Assembly: GCA_028023455.1 (NCBI GenBank)
Contig: JAQFVV010000316.1
Location: forward strand, 308,001-372,000
Reading direction: 5' to 3'
Source of the DNA: Epiperipatus broadwayi
Taxonomy: Eukaryota; Onychophora; Udeonychophora; Euonychophora; Peripatidae
DNA: 64,000 nucleotides
The notes below the pieces were generated by a model, which saw only the letters and a list, made by a program, of their open reading frames with translations, searched no databases and was not told the DNA's origin. The position numbers and the translations under genes are program-made. The stretch's first letter is position 1, and each line of letters opens with the position of its first letter. Of the stretch, positions 1 through 10,114 are shown in pieces.

Positions 1-149
1 TGAAAATAAAAATATTCATATGGTTTATTATTCAGGAGTTTATAAAAAGTTTGAGAACTGGAAGTAACAGAGATCTGCCATTCTACCATGGCACAAAAGT
101 TGTAAGAAAATATATTATATACACATATAGATAAAAATGATGGGCTTTG

Positions 150-450
150 AATGTTCCATCATCAGATTTTCAATAAGATGGAAAGCTGAGGAGTTGTGAG
201 TTGGAGTAGTTTGAAGCCTGTCCATTAAAGTATGAAGATTGCCTGACTATCTTAATATAAAGCTGAGCACTGATTGTATATAAGTGTGGAGATGGTAATC
301 TGGACCAACTGACGAGAGCTGGCTTAGCACGAAATACGTATATTGGTGGTTATTTATCTTTTCAATATGTGTGCGATCAATGAGATGGCAAAAAGAGTTG
401 AGGCTCGTGTGAAAGTCTGAGTTCGAATCCCGTATAAATTACACGTATAT
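150..450 (+). mobile_element. R1 repeat with hammerhead core and box B
   Basis: One of at least five related copies of a repeat here called R1 (others at 8225, 15620-16200 and 42960-44140). It carries a type I hammerhead ribozyme core: stem I ACCAA (304-308) with UUGGU (343-347), CUGACGA (309-315), stem II 316-320/326-330 with one mismatch, GAAA (331-334), self-complementary UACGUA (335-340), then U341 and A342 at the cleavage position. About 80 bases further on is GAGTTCGAATCCC (419-431), a good Pol III box B, so the 3' part looks tRNA-derived. The left edge is approximate. Confidence 0.7.
304..347 (+). ncRNA. Hammerhead ribozyme, type I (R1 copy a)
   Basis: All conserved parts of a hammerhead are present in order: CUGACGA at 309-315, GAAA at 331-334, and U341-A342 before the scissile position. 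Stem I is 5 bp (304-308 with 343-347). Stem II is 5 bp with an A-A mismatch and a GGCUU loop. Stem III is A334-U341 plus the zero-loop palindrome UAC/GUA, which cannot fold inside one molecule but can pair between two. Such minimal type I ribozymes are known to act as dimers in Penelope-like elements and animal retrozymes. Confidence 0.65.
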
Positions 451-599
451 ATATATATATGCAGGTTTAAGCCTGTATAGTGTATTAATGATTTGCAAAG
501 AAAACGATAATTCTCACAGCCGATATTATAAATTGACAATATGTAAATAGCATCTGATATAAATATTTTAATATAAATATTTAAAGACACCCCGCCCCC

Positions 600-1272
600 T
601 TCATTCAAATAGTTAATATAGATATATAAGAATTAAAAATGATTTCAAATGAAAATTTCTTATGAAAATAGCAAGATGTAAATTTCTAAGCATTGGAATG
701 CAGACCACAACCCAATAATTGGATTATCAAGTTCTCTTTAGCATTCCACATAAAACTTACAAGAAATGTCAAAACTTCATTTATCTTTATATTTTATTCT
801 TTAAAAGAAAACTGATGTTCCTTTTCTAATGATGAAATATTTATATAAAAGATGGAAAAGAAAAAAAAACAATAATAAAAATAATGTTTCTTTGCTTTAC
901 CAATTAGTCACAAATATAAACTTCCAGAAAGGGAAAAGGAGAAAAATATTTAAAACAAAGAAATAAAAAGTAGCAGAAGAGATAACACTTAATATAAATT
1001 ATCATTTAAGGTTAATATTTTCTCTTTAAAACTAAAATTTAAAATGCTGCAATTTTATTTTTAGAAAAAAAAAAATCACATAGATGCTTTTCTTTTTCCT
1101 CCTCCTCTCCATTGTTTTCTTTCACAGGCATATCTAATTGGAATAAAACATTTGAAATTGGTTGTCTTCTCAGTGAATAGTTTGATTTATCTCTGGTCAT
1201 GACCTTAGCAACCAACTCAACCTACCACAAACTTGAAAAACTTTCAACATAAAGAGCCTGCAGGATACTCAC
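600..1272. other. AT-rich stretch, no gene recognised
   Basis: This is presumably RARS2 intron sequence. It contains poly-A and AT runs. A minus-strand open stretch at about 1083-1134 encodes an acidic run that slightly resembles the next part of RARS2, but no acceptor gives the required phase. Confidence 0.4.
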
Positions 1273-1349
1273 ATCAAGCAAATGATTCATTGGAGCTGAC
1301 TGGAGGAGTTGCTCTGAACCAAAGCGTCTGAAACCAACAGACAGAATAC
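1273..1349 (-). CDS. RARS2: RARS2 exon, after the HIGH-motif exon
   Basis: A 77-nt internal exon of mitochondrial-type arginyl-tRNA synthetase, which charges tRNA-Arg in the mitochondrion. It is bounded on the minus strand by a polypyrimidine-AG acceptor (CT at 1350-1351 on +) and a GTGAGT donor (AC at 1271-1272 on +). It starts with the last two bases of a glycine codon split by the intron and then reads ILSVGFRRFGSEQLLQSAP, MNHLLD. This matches the human RARS2 stretch LLGTGFQLFGYEEKLQSNP, LQHLFE in order and length. The phase fits the 4804-4943 exon, which ends with the first base of that glycine. The intron between them (about 3.45 kb) holds the TIR element, a LINE fragment and a SINE. The next exon downstream, expected to begin near VYV, was not found with confidence and probably lies before base 1. 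Confidence 0.9.
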
Positions 1350-1789
1350 CTGAAGAAAAAAAAATTCAAAAGGTGAACTACTTAAAAGAAACATTTTAAT
1401 CATATATATATTTGATATGAAATTAATACACTTCATTTTTAACTATTTTCTCAACTTCAAAAACAATGTGAGTTATTTTGTTTATATAAAAAATTATATA
1501 TATAATTAAAAACTCATAAAAAACAAATCATTACTTCAAAAGGATTTTTTTACTAATCATTTATTTTACAAATAAAATATCTATTCAGAAAAATATATAA
1601 ATTGACTAATCCTGATTCAAAACGAGACTAGGTCTTAAAACCACAGGAAGTAAATTTTATTTAAAAATTTAATTAACTATTTTATACATTTCTATTAACG
1701 TTTAGGAGTTATAATTAATAATTTTTTAAGCGCATACTCATTACGTAAATAATATATATTAAGGCTATATATAACCTTAGGATTATATG

Positions 1790-2775
1790 CCTAGATGCGA
1801 CAGTAGGGACACTACAAATCTTAACACAAGATTAAACTTTAATTTCAAATAACAACTTTATTCACACCTTAAGAAGATACACATGGATATCATATAACAT
1901 CTTTCTTATTATAGGTTACATGCTTACAGTGTGCAGTGGCTCTACAATGAAAACAATAAATAAGAAAACTAATGGTAAAAAAAAAAAAAATACATAAAAA
2001 TAAGCTACTTAGGAATTATTTGGGTCAATTAGTTCACCACCAAATTCAGAGTTTTAACAATAAATAACAATTAAATGGAAAGGACTGGATTATATTAATG
2101 TAGCAACTTTTAGACTCTGCATAGAAGTCTTTATGTCCAGTTAGTTAATTTTGCCATGACAGTACGATAAGTACCTAAGTGTTAAGATCTTCAGATTTCC
2201 AGTTGGTCCCATGTCTGATTGGCTAACCAGTGCTGGCATACTTTCCAATCGTAGTCTTTGGCCTCACCAAGTAACTTGAAAAATAGCTCTTCTGGCCTAT
2301 TATTCAATCCATTGTCAAAGACTCTCTTATTTTGTACTATCCATATAGCAAAATTTATAAAGGTGGCCAGTCTAATTTTACCATAAAGGCCACCCTTTAC
2401 TGCCTTTGCGATATTTGTATCTGTAATGTCTGCTTCCCTGAATCTTTTAAGGGCACAATAACGTAGATTATTCCATATTTCACATTGATCTAGGATATGG
2501 CTCATTGTCTCTTCATTTTTATTACACATCGGGCAAATTGGATCTATTCTATATCCCCGCCTGTAACACAGAAAGGCACATGTTGGGAGGGCTCCGAGGT
2601 TGACTTTTATCAGGAAATCCACCAGCTTAGGTTCGAGTCTTGCCAACCTAGCAAACCTGAGAAAACTGATTGAGAGAAGACTCTCCACTGTGGACTCATT
2701 GTTTTGTGTCATACTAAATGCTTCCCCCAAAAAAAGTTGTTAAGATTTGTAGAGGTCCCTACTGTCGCATCTAGG
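1790..2775. mobile_element. Element with 36-37 bp terminal inverted repeats
   Basis: The left end 1790-1825 starts CCTAGATGCGACAGTAGGGA. The right end 2739-2775 is its reverse complement apart from one base gap and one mismatch over 36-37 bases. The interior (about 0.9 kb) carries a single intact minus-strand ORF that starts close to the right TIR. TTAGGA lies 8-9 bases outside both ends (1777-1782 and 2779-2784) and may be the duplicated target, with imprecise ends. The element sits in the RARS2 intron. TIRs suggest DNA-transposon or foldback mobility, while the ORF is of LINE origin. That combination is unusual, and no transposase was seen. Confidence 0.6.
2191..2730 (-). CDS. Reverse-transcriptase C-terminal zinc-binding ORF
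   Basis: An uninterrupted 179-codon ORF, long for such AT-rich DNA. Residues 44-90 read like the segment after the thumb of non-LTR reverse transcriptases: a basic stretch with LGALPTCAFLCYRRGYR, then CPMCNKNEETMSHILDQC, which fits the zf-RVT pattern C-x2-C-x8-H-x4-C. No polymerase motif (FADD/YADD) or endonuclease precedes it. The ATG used (MGEAFSM) is only about 8 bases from the right TIR; a second ATG follows at codon 7. Origin: a LINE 3' piece captured between inverted repeats. Whether it is expressed is unknown. Confidence 0.6.
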   Translation of the reverse strand: MGEAFSMTQNNESTVESLLSISFLRFARLARLEPKLVDFLIKVNLGALPTCAFLCYRRGYRIDPICPMCNKNEETMSHILDQCEIWNNLRYCALKRFREADITDTNIAKAVKGGLYGKIRLATFINFAIWIVQNKRVFDNGLNNRPEELFFKLLGEAKDYDWKVCQHWLANQTWDQLEI

Positions 2776-3229
2776 TGTTTAGGAGTTAACAAAAATAACA
2801 TTTTGCAAAGTAATATAGTTTAGCCTTACCATTAACATAGCGTTCGTAATCTCAGTATTAATCTTTTTTTCTTGATACAAAATCATTCATAATCTTAATG
2901 TATATATTTTTCTAGATAACCTCTGGATGATATCCAACAAATTTTTGTGAATATTTAAACATGTTCTTTACTCCATTTTCCAATTACCTAACATTATTAT
3001 CAGAAGCCATTCACAAATGAGTATAGCCAGTCCATCTCCAAAAAAGAAGAAGATAAAAACAAAACAAACCCAACCCATAACAGGTTAATAATTGCTGATT
3101 TTATGAGCACTCACTGGTCTAATTTATTAACTTAAAAATGTGGGCCAATTTAAACAAATACCATGATAGTTTTTTCAGTAAAATGGTGAAATTAGGTGTA
3201 GAGATTTCAACAAGTTTAAGATTAGGATA

Positions 3230-3880
3230 TTTCACCACAGTGAAATAACAACTACAGGTAAATTAGCCATATATAAAGCAGTTATTTTACCTAATTTGTT
3301 ATATGGAAGTAAAACTTGGACAATATAAAAGAATTTAAAAAGATTTCATTAAGGATGATCTGTGAATTTTTAAAAATACTATGGCAAGATCATAAGACCG
3401 ATCAATATATTGGATGTGATTCTACAGAGCCCGGTATGATAAAATCACATCTTCATTAGAGTGGACTTGTGAAATGAAGAATGAACAATACAAAATTTTC
3501 TAAAAGGGTATTATTGTTCATGGTTTTTATGAAAAGGATAGACTCTACTTACATTATAAAGATTATCTCAAAAACCTTCTAAAGAGCAATGTGAATGTGG
3601 CAGAGAATAGAATATATCAGAAATCTATAACTAGACAAGATGTTGAAGTACTTTAGAAAGAAACATTTTCTGCTGAAGTTAAGAGACAGTTTTGCAAAAT
3701 ATCAGATAAAGAACAACCAGCATCCATAATGTAGTAGTATTTTATTTTTTGTTTTGTTGTTCTATCTTTTTCTTCTTCTCGTTTGGAGTTGGAATGGACT
3801 CATTTATTTTGTGAGTGGCTGCTGCTGACTGCATCAATATAATCTATTCTAGCAACCACATGCTTCCAAAGGTCACTACC
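3230..3880 (+). mobile_element. Decayed LINE 3' fragment (RTE-like)
   Basis: The plus strand in broken frames reads TKLAIYKAVILPNLLYGSKTWT (about 3255-3327), the block found after the thumb in RTE-type reverse transcriptases (LPTLLYGxETWT). This is followed by YKDYLKNLLKSNVNVAENRI and related remains. The 3' part is closely similar to 38520-38900 in this window, so both belong to one family. Several stops and frameshifts make it non-functional. Confidence 0.7.
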
Positions 3881-4263
3881 AGTTAGTTTTTTTCCCTTCT
3901 CTAAAATTCAACCATGAATTTGTTTGATATTTTTATAAGTTTGAATTTTCAATTGTTTGTATTATTTTACAGTGGTTTGATTCTTAAAACAAACAAAATA
4001 AAATAAAACATCCTATGATAAGCTATTCTTACGAACACTTTAAACAACTTTACAGCATCTAGTGTTATTTTTTTTTTATAGCTAAGGTGATATACTTTTC
4101 TATCATAGAAACTCTAACAAATAATAAACATAATTTCAAATGGGGATCACATTTTTTCCAATATTACTGGGCTCGTCTCTTAAAAAAGCAAATACAATTG
4201 AAGATCATTTAATACATTTTAAAATTCGTTCTATTGCTAGACAAAAAAAAAAGCTTTTATCAA

Positions 4264-4362
4264 GCGTTGGTGGCCGAGTGGTCAGCACAGCTGCCTTATA
4301 AGCAGTTGTCCTGGGTTTGCGGGTTCGCTTCCCGGCCGATGTTTTGACACATGAAAAAAAAA
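4264..4362 (+). mobile_element. tRNA-derived SINE, copy 1
   Basis: Box A TGGCCGAGTGG at 4271-4281 and a box B-like GGGTTCGCTTCC at 4321-4332 lie 50 bases apart, followed by GACACATG and an A-run. The fold suggests a class II (Leu/Ser-like) tRNA ancestor, but the ends do not form a proper acceptor stem and the anticodon loop differs between copies, so it is not a working tRNA. Related copies are at 19471-19570 and 41014-41111. Confidence 0.75.
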
Positions 4363-4803
4363 AGTATTGCTTTTGTATATTTAACAGCCTAATATAATTA
4401 TCTGCCACAAAATTAACACTATACTGAATTCATTTAGAAATAATGGAACCAGTATGCTTAATAAAATCTTGCTGTAATAATTTTTGAATTTCTTGCCACT
4501 TTTAACTTTTTTGTAAAAGTTACATTTAACTTTTTGTTCTCTGTTATTCTCTTTTAACTTTTTTCTTTTTCTGAAGTTAGAATGACCATTATCATTTAAA
4601 AGTGGCTATTAGAGATAATGATGATTTTACAATAGATTGCTAAAAATGATTTTCACTGTTTTTTATACTTTCAAATAAAGGTTTTATATTGTTTAGAAAT
4701 TAACTCAAGACTTCAAAATGGTTACTAATTTAAGTTAATATAGCAATTTAGGTATTGTTAGGACTAAATCAACAGACTTAATGAACTTTGTTTTCATTCT
4801 TAC

Positions 4804-4943
4804 CAAATTGTGTTCCCCAATCTCCAAAGTAATTGATCCTAGTGACATGATGGCCAAGAGCTTTGTAAATATTGGCTATGAAATTACCAATGATTGTCGA
4901 ACGGAGGTGACCAGCATGAAAAGGTTTTGCAACATTAGGAGAA
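4804..4943 (-). CDS. RARS2: RARS2 exon carrying the class I HIGH-like motif
   Basis: A 140-nt exon with AG acceptor at + 4944-4945 and GTAAGA donor at + 4802-4803. It encodes 46 complete codons from [16 protein letters not shown] to GDWGTQF, with one base of a split codon at each side. HAGHLRST is the ATP-binding HIGH signature as found in ArgRS (family form H-x-GHLRST), followed by IIGNFIAN and the [13 protein letters not shown] block; all are conserved in RARS2. The first base completes a serine begun in exon 5029-5126 (AG|T), and the last base begins the glycine completed in exon 1273-1349 (G|GT). The match to RARS2 is clearly better than to cytosolic RARS1. No frameshift or stop is seen, so it is probably functional. 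Confidence 0.95.
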
Positions 4944-5028
4944 CTAATAAAATAATAATTGTAGCAATAAAACAATAGAATCCTAAAATTAATTTAAATT
5001 TAACAAAAACAAAATTACTTTCTTATAC

Positions 5029-5126
5029 CTGAAGTCAATCCCAATTTTTTCTTTTTTAAGATTCATGTATAAATTATTATGAAATCCATACTTTTCTTTT
5101 AACTGAATAACTTGATATAATATTCG
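5029..5126 (-). CDS. RARS2: RARS2 exon, N-terminal linker before HIGH motif
   Basis: A 98-nt exon of 32 codons plus AG. The acceptor is a T-rich tract ending CTAG (CT at + 5127-5128) and the donor is GTATAA (AC at + 5027-5028). It reads RILYQVIQLKEKYG followed by FHNNLYMNLKKEKIGIDF. This corresponds to human TVLQQVIEDGSKYG...KKIVVEF directly before SSPNVAK. The split serine codon joins exactly in phase to the 4804-4943 exon across an 85-base intron. The upstream edge is phase 0, which agrees with the candidate exon at 8879-8989. Confidence 0.88.
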
Positions 5127-5129
5127 CTA

Positions 5130-6425
5130 GAAAAAAAAAAAAACGTAACAATCTTGATATATATATGCGTGTGTGTACACTCGTACATGTAGGTGTGATA
5201 TATTTTACTAAATATTTTTTTGCACTATATTTCTTTTTTGTTTATAAAAATGTGTGTGTGAGTGCATTTATGCCTGTATATAGATCTATAAAAGCAAAAC
5301 AAATTGACTGCTGACGTTTTTAACAAATAGAAAACATTTATACAGAAATTAAAATTTTTTATTTCATACAGACAGACTTTAGTTAATAGAATTAATTAAT
5401 GCAATTAAATTAATTTTTTTTTTTGTTATTGTTGTTTTGTTTTAAATGTCTAGAGTTTAATAGTATCTTGATGAGTGTCGAACAAAGAATTATTATTGAT
5501 ACGAATATATATAAAATATCTGGCTAAAACAAAATTAAAAAGATATTCTGGAACAGATACACAAAAGAGGGAAAAAAGTGAAAATGAAAACATCATCTGA
5601 AAAATAAGCCCAGACATTTTTTTAAAGAAAGCAACTCGAAGATAAACTCATCATATTCAATTATTACTAATCCATTGAAAGATGAAAGTCCAAATTCTCC
5701 GGCCTCTAGACTCTCTTCTTCACACTACACCAAAAAACTTCATTGTTTTACACAATCATTTCGTATGTAGTCTCCTAATTTATTTACAATTTCTTTGGCT
5801 CCAATTTAAAACTTTAACTATCCATCTATTATTATTTTTGGTAATATGTCCAGCTTTATTTTAGCCTCTTAATATGTTCAGTGATGTCACTGATGCCTAT
5901 TGATGATCAAAATTTTAATCACTGTGGTAATATTATTAATATCTATCTGTGTTTTAAAGCAAGTATATATATATATTTCTAAACTACATTCTTATTTAAG
6001 TAATATTCATTAAGGTTGTAGCCTCAAGCGCATGCGTATTAAGAAAAATTGATTCACAGTAGTCAATGAATTTTCTTTGATCGGAAAAAGGGCATGGACA
6101 AGTCAATAGGCAGAGAACCAACCATTAATGTAAAGTGATGGCGAATAATATATTTCTAAATCGAAAAAAAAAAAAATCAAGTAGAATTCAATTAAGATAT
6201 TTTTTAGTTTCCAAGTAGTAACATTAAAACTAACAACAACAAAATCAAGCATATCTTTGTTTTTGTAAAATAAATATTTTTTTAGAGTTCATGATGAAAG
6301 AAGCTGAAAAGAAATATAAACTTTTGATCACTATAAGTAATTAAAGAGCAATTGAAAAAATTTAGTTTTAGGCTAAACAATATTTCTTGTTTTATTAAAG
6401 AAATCACATGCCTTTATTTTAGATA
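5130..6425. other. AT-rich stretch, no gene recognised
   Basis: It holds short (TG)n and (TA)n runs and homopolymers. A short open frame near 5682-5864 shows no family signature. Presumably RARS2 intron. Confidence 0.4.
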
Positions 6426-6429
6426 CACA

Positions 6430-7535
6430 TGAAAAAAAAAATCATCTATCTATCTATCTATTTTCTTTTTTTACTACTACTATTCTTACTCCCCACACAC
6501 CTACTACCCACACACTACTACTATCTATCTCTATCTACTCTACTACTTCTATCTATCTCTCTTTTCTTCTTCTTCTCTCTATCTATCTCTATCATCTATC
6601 TACTACTATCTACTTCTCCTATCATCTATCTATCTATCACTCTTCTTTCATCTATCTACTCCTTCTTCTTCTATCTTCTCTTCTATCTTCTATCTATCTA
6701 CTTCTTCTTCTTCTTCTCTTCTTCTTCTTCTTTATTTCTTCTTCTTTATCTTCTTCTATCTTCTCTTCTTCTATCATATCCTCCCCCCCACACTACCCAC
6801 ACCTCTTCTTCTATCCCCCCCCCCCCTTCTCTTCTCTTCATCTTCTCTCCCCTCCACCTCTACTCTACCTCCCTCTACCCTCTCCTCCTCCCTCTCTCCT
6901 TCTTCTTCTTCTTCTCTCTACCTCTCCTCCCTCTTCTTCTATCTTCTTCCCCCCTCTTATCTTCTCTTCTACTACTCTCCTACTATCTACCTCATCTCTC
7001 TCTATCTCTCCCCCTTCTTCTCTTCTATCTTCCCTCTCTCTTCTCTTCTTCTCCTCTATCTATCTCTCTTCTCTTCTTCCTCCTCTTCTATTTCTTCTTC
7101 TATCTATCTACTATCCTTCTTCTATCTTCTTCTATCTATCTATCATCTCCATCATCTTCTTCTCTATCTATCTTCTATCATCTCTTCATCTATCTTCTTC
7201 TCTCTTCTATCTTCTTCTTCTTCTTCTTCTTCTTCTATCTCTCTTCTACTTCTTCTTCTTCTCTCTCTTCTTCTTCTACTATCTATCTCTCTATCATCTA
7301 TCTTCTACCTTCTTCTTCTCTTCTATCTATCTTCTTCTTCTTCTTCTTCTTCTTCTTCTTCTTCTTCTTCTTCTTCTTCTTCTTCTTCTCCCCTCCCCCC
7401 CCCCCCCCCCCCCCCCCCCCCCACACTACACTACAACTATCTATTTATACAACTATCCATCTACGTATCTATTCATTTATCAATTATCTATTTATCTATC
7501 AATCAATCAATCCATTCTATCTATCTATCTATATG
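6430..7535. repeat. 1.1 kb polypyrimidine/microsatellite tract
   Basis: The plus strand is almost purely C and T with scattered A. It mixes ATCT, TTC, CTT and CTA repeats, a (TTC)n block at about 7331-7388 and a C-run around 7396-7422. A 369-codon open frame runs through it (6429-7538) but is only an effect of composition (Leu, Ser, Phe, Tyr, Pro) and should not be called a gene. The irregular mixture suggests either a highly mutable compound microsatellite or long-read consensus noise. Confidence 0.9.
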
Positions 7536-8048
7536 TAATTAAAGCGGAAGTAACTTTCTCACATTGAATTATACGAGTCAAAAGCAACGAAAGAGAGAAT
7601 ATCACTCTTTCTTCAAAACTCAATGGGAGATAGTTACTATCTTTCAAAAAAAAAAAAAAAGTTATGACTATTTATATTACTAGATATCTACCTATCTATT
7701 TATCCATATATATATATGTACAACATTTATATTACATTAAAAAAAAAATCAAATTACTTTATTGTTCAGCCAGAATTAAGTCGATCCGAATACCATATAT
7801 ATATATTCATACGTCAATAAGCATATGTTTAAAGTAAAACAAGTGAGAAATTTTGTGCTTTAGAAGCAAGACAAAGTCAGCTCATGATTTCAAACAACCT
7901 ATTAGATGTCTAAAAGCTCCATATCCATAATGTAATCGTATGTCGTTTTTGTATATATTTTGATAATTTATGGATTTAAGATTTTATTTGTAGAGATTTA
8001 TTATTCTTATATATAGATAAACGGGCACATAATACCGAACAGTAATAC

Positions 8049-8079
<31 letters not shown>

Positions 8080-8224
8080 AGTAACCACAATATTATGGAG
8101 TCTTCTCCTGCTCATCCACGTTTGGAAGCATAAAATATATATTCATGTAAAGGTAGCACAGCTAAAAAAAAATACCTAGTTGTTGTTGTTATACAAAATT
8201 GAAGCTATATGAATTTTTTTCTAA

Positions 8225-8500
8225 AGTACAGGAGAGTTGTGGGATGGAGTGGATTGAAGATTATCCATTAAAGTATGAAGATTGGCTATCTTAATATAAG
8301 CTGAGCATTGATTGTATATATGTGTGGAGATGATAATCTGGACCAACTGACGAATGCTGGTTTAGCACGAAATACGGATATTGGTGATTATTTATCTTTT
8401 CAACATGTGTGTGATCAATTGTGTCTGCAGTATGTGATAGCGTGGATAGTAGAGGGTAGTGTGAAAGACTGAGTTCAAACCCCCTCTATATTAAAATTGA
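8225..8500 (+). mobile_element. R1 repeat with hammerhead core, copy b
   Basis: The same family as 150-450. The core has ACCAA 8342-8346, CUGACGA 8347-8353, stem II UGCU/AGCA, GAAA 8369-8372, UACGGA, U8379, A8380 and UUGGU 8381-8385. A decayed box B (GAGTTCAAACCCC, 8470-8482) follows. Confidence 0.7.
8342..8385 (+). ncRNA. Hammerhead ribozyme core (R1 copy b)
   Basis: Stem I is 5 bp and both conserved core strings are intact. Stem II keeps 4 bp under an A-C mismatch at the core end. Stem III has one changed base compared with copy a (GUA to GGA), which breaks the palindrome. Cleavage is likely weakened. Confidence 0.5.
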
Positions 8501-8878
8501 AGACAGTAATTGTTTTTCAAAACCTAGATTAGAGGCTAGATAAAAGAATAATTATAAGCTTTTGTATTTGAAACAAAAAATAATTATTTAGAAGTTATTT
8601 AATATATAGTTATCTAAAGTTGTAAGGTTTATGTAATTAAAAAATCAATTATTAGTGTACAATCCATTTTGTAAGATTTAACCATTAATTGAAAAAGCAA
8701 TGAAGGAAAATAATAATTTTGTTAACAATTGTAAGTTAAGAAAAATTGAATTTTATTAATAAAATATCCAGCTACATTCAACTTCATGCAAACGTATTAC
8801 AGAAAATATCTGTACTAGCGTAATGATGGTAAAACTTCAAGATTTTATTTTATTTAAAAAATAATTATTGAATCTTAC

Positions 8879-8989
8879 TTGAAATATTCTCTTATTTAAA
8901 ATTAAGACTTTTTTTTTTTTAATTTGAAGTTCAATATTCTCTGCAACATTAAATTTTGGGCATTGTGAACAATTAGAAATCCTTGTCAC
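8879..8989 (-). CDS. RARS2: Probable RARS2 N-terminal exon
   Basis: A candidate 111-nt exon (37 codons, phase 0 at both ends) with acceptor CCTCTCCAG and donor GTAAGA on the minus strand. It reads VTRISNCSQCPKFNVAENIE and then LQIKKKKVLILNKRIFQ. The C-terminal half aligns loosely with the human segment VSEIS...VNFKINRELLTK that precedes TVLQQVIE, and its phase-0 end fits the next exon. This N-terminal additional domain is poorly conserved between phyla, so the call rests on splice sites, phase, order and weak similarity. A poly-A run inside the exon (eleven or twelve A) encodes KKKK and could be a site of assembly error. Confidence 0.6.
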
Positions 8990-9751
8990 CTGGAGAGGGT
9001 TGATATGTATATCTATTGTTCTCTCCAATTTTATGACTGAATAGGAAATGATTCCATGTTTCTGGAGAAATAAATAATGTATACATAAACATGAAAGTCT
9101 CTGTGTATGGATATATAAGTAAGCAAGATAAAACAGTTTTTAAATAATACACTATAGACAAGATCCATCCAGAAATTAAACTAATCCATGATCCAAACAC
9201 ACTTTTTGTCTGTTTATTTGATATGGTATGATTCTGTCTTTTAATTTCCATAGCAAATTTTACTTTTTGAAAAACTATTCTCTTTTCTCAGCTTTATGTT
9301 TTAAATTAAAACAATATTGCATTTTTATAATATTATCTTCAAAATAATCTATATATCAGCGTCTGCCTCTCAATAAAAGTTATTCTCAAATTCACTATAA
9401 AATACTTTAAAGATACTAATAATACAGTTTGATCCCTTCACACGATTCAATATCATCATATCAGCAAGCTCAAGGCCATAAAACTGATCGTATATTCTTA
9501 CAATTATATTTTTAGAATTTTTCAGAGAATTCAGTGACTTTATATGATTCACTTTTAAATAACAAATTGTGCAAAATAACAGTTTTATATGTAGCTAATT
9601 TAGTTATTAGTACAATGAGAAACACTTTTTTATCTTATTAAATGCAATAGAATGATGTTCCAGTTTTTATCAAAAATAAAAAAAAGAAAGAAAATATCTT
9701 GATACCACTCAGAATGTGATTAAAATGTATGTAAACAATTTTTTTTAAAAT

Positions 9752-10114
9752 GATAATTTTATGTGAATAGCTGACAAAAAGTAGAAAAATAACAAAGTAA
9801 TCAGCTTCTCAATTAATTTGTCATTCTTGGAAAATATCAGGGAGCTTAAGAATCTAGACATATTATAAAACAATTTGGAATTGCAGAAGTATTGCCATTG
9901 TTTCATAAGAGCATTTGAAGCCTTTTTGATTTTTATGATTTATTTCAGCCTCAAATGCTTTTATGAAATGATAATATTCCTGCAATTTCCAATTGTTTTA
10001 TAACAAATCTAGATTTTTAAGATCTCTGATATTTTCCCAGAAAGGCAAATTAATCAAGAAGTGGATTACTTTGTTATTTTTCTACATTTTAGTCAGCTAT
10101 TTACAGAAAATCAT
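9752..10114. repeat. Long palindrome (foldback element)
   Basis: Arms 9752-9921 and 9946-10114 are inverted copies with scattered mismatches (for example TTTCATAAGAGCATTTGAAGCC against GCCTCAAATGCTTTTATGAAA). The loop is about 25 bases. No coding potential and no hammerhead string were seen. It lies in the presumed RARS2 intron. Confidence 0.75.

Noticed and set aside
1083-1134. Possible next RARS2 exon on the minus strand (PVKENNGEEEEKEKHLCD)
   Set aside because: It faintly resembles the VNKEAADDKS region, but no acceptor gives phase 0, and the phase-0 frame meets a stop at once.
4264-4340. A functional tRNA gene
   Set aside because: A and B boxes are present, but the acceptor stem does not pair, the anticodon loop varies among three copies, and each ends in an A-tail; it is a SINE.
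4781-4978. Plus-strand ORF of 65 codons
   Set aside because: It is the antisense shadow of the RARS2 HIGH-motif exon.
6430-7440. CRISPR array or other ordered repeat-spacer structure
   Set aside because: No regular repeat and spacer pattern is present, and the sequence is clearly animal nuclear DNA.
6429-7538. A 369-codon open reading frame
   Set aside because: It lies wholly in a polypyrimidine microsatellite; the translation is Ser/Leu/Phe/Tyr/Pro runs created by composition, without domains.
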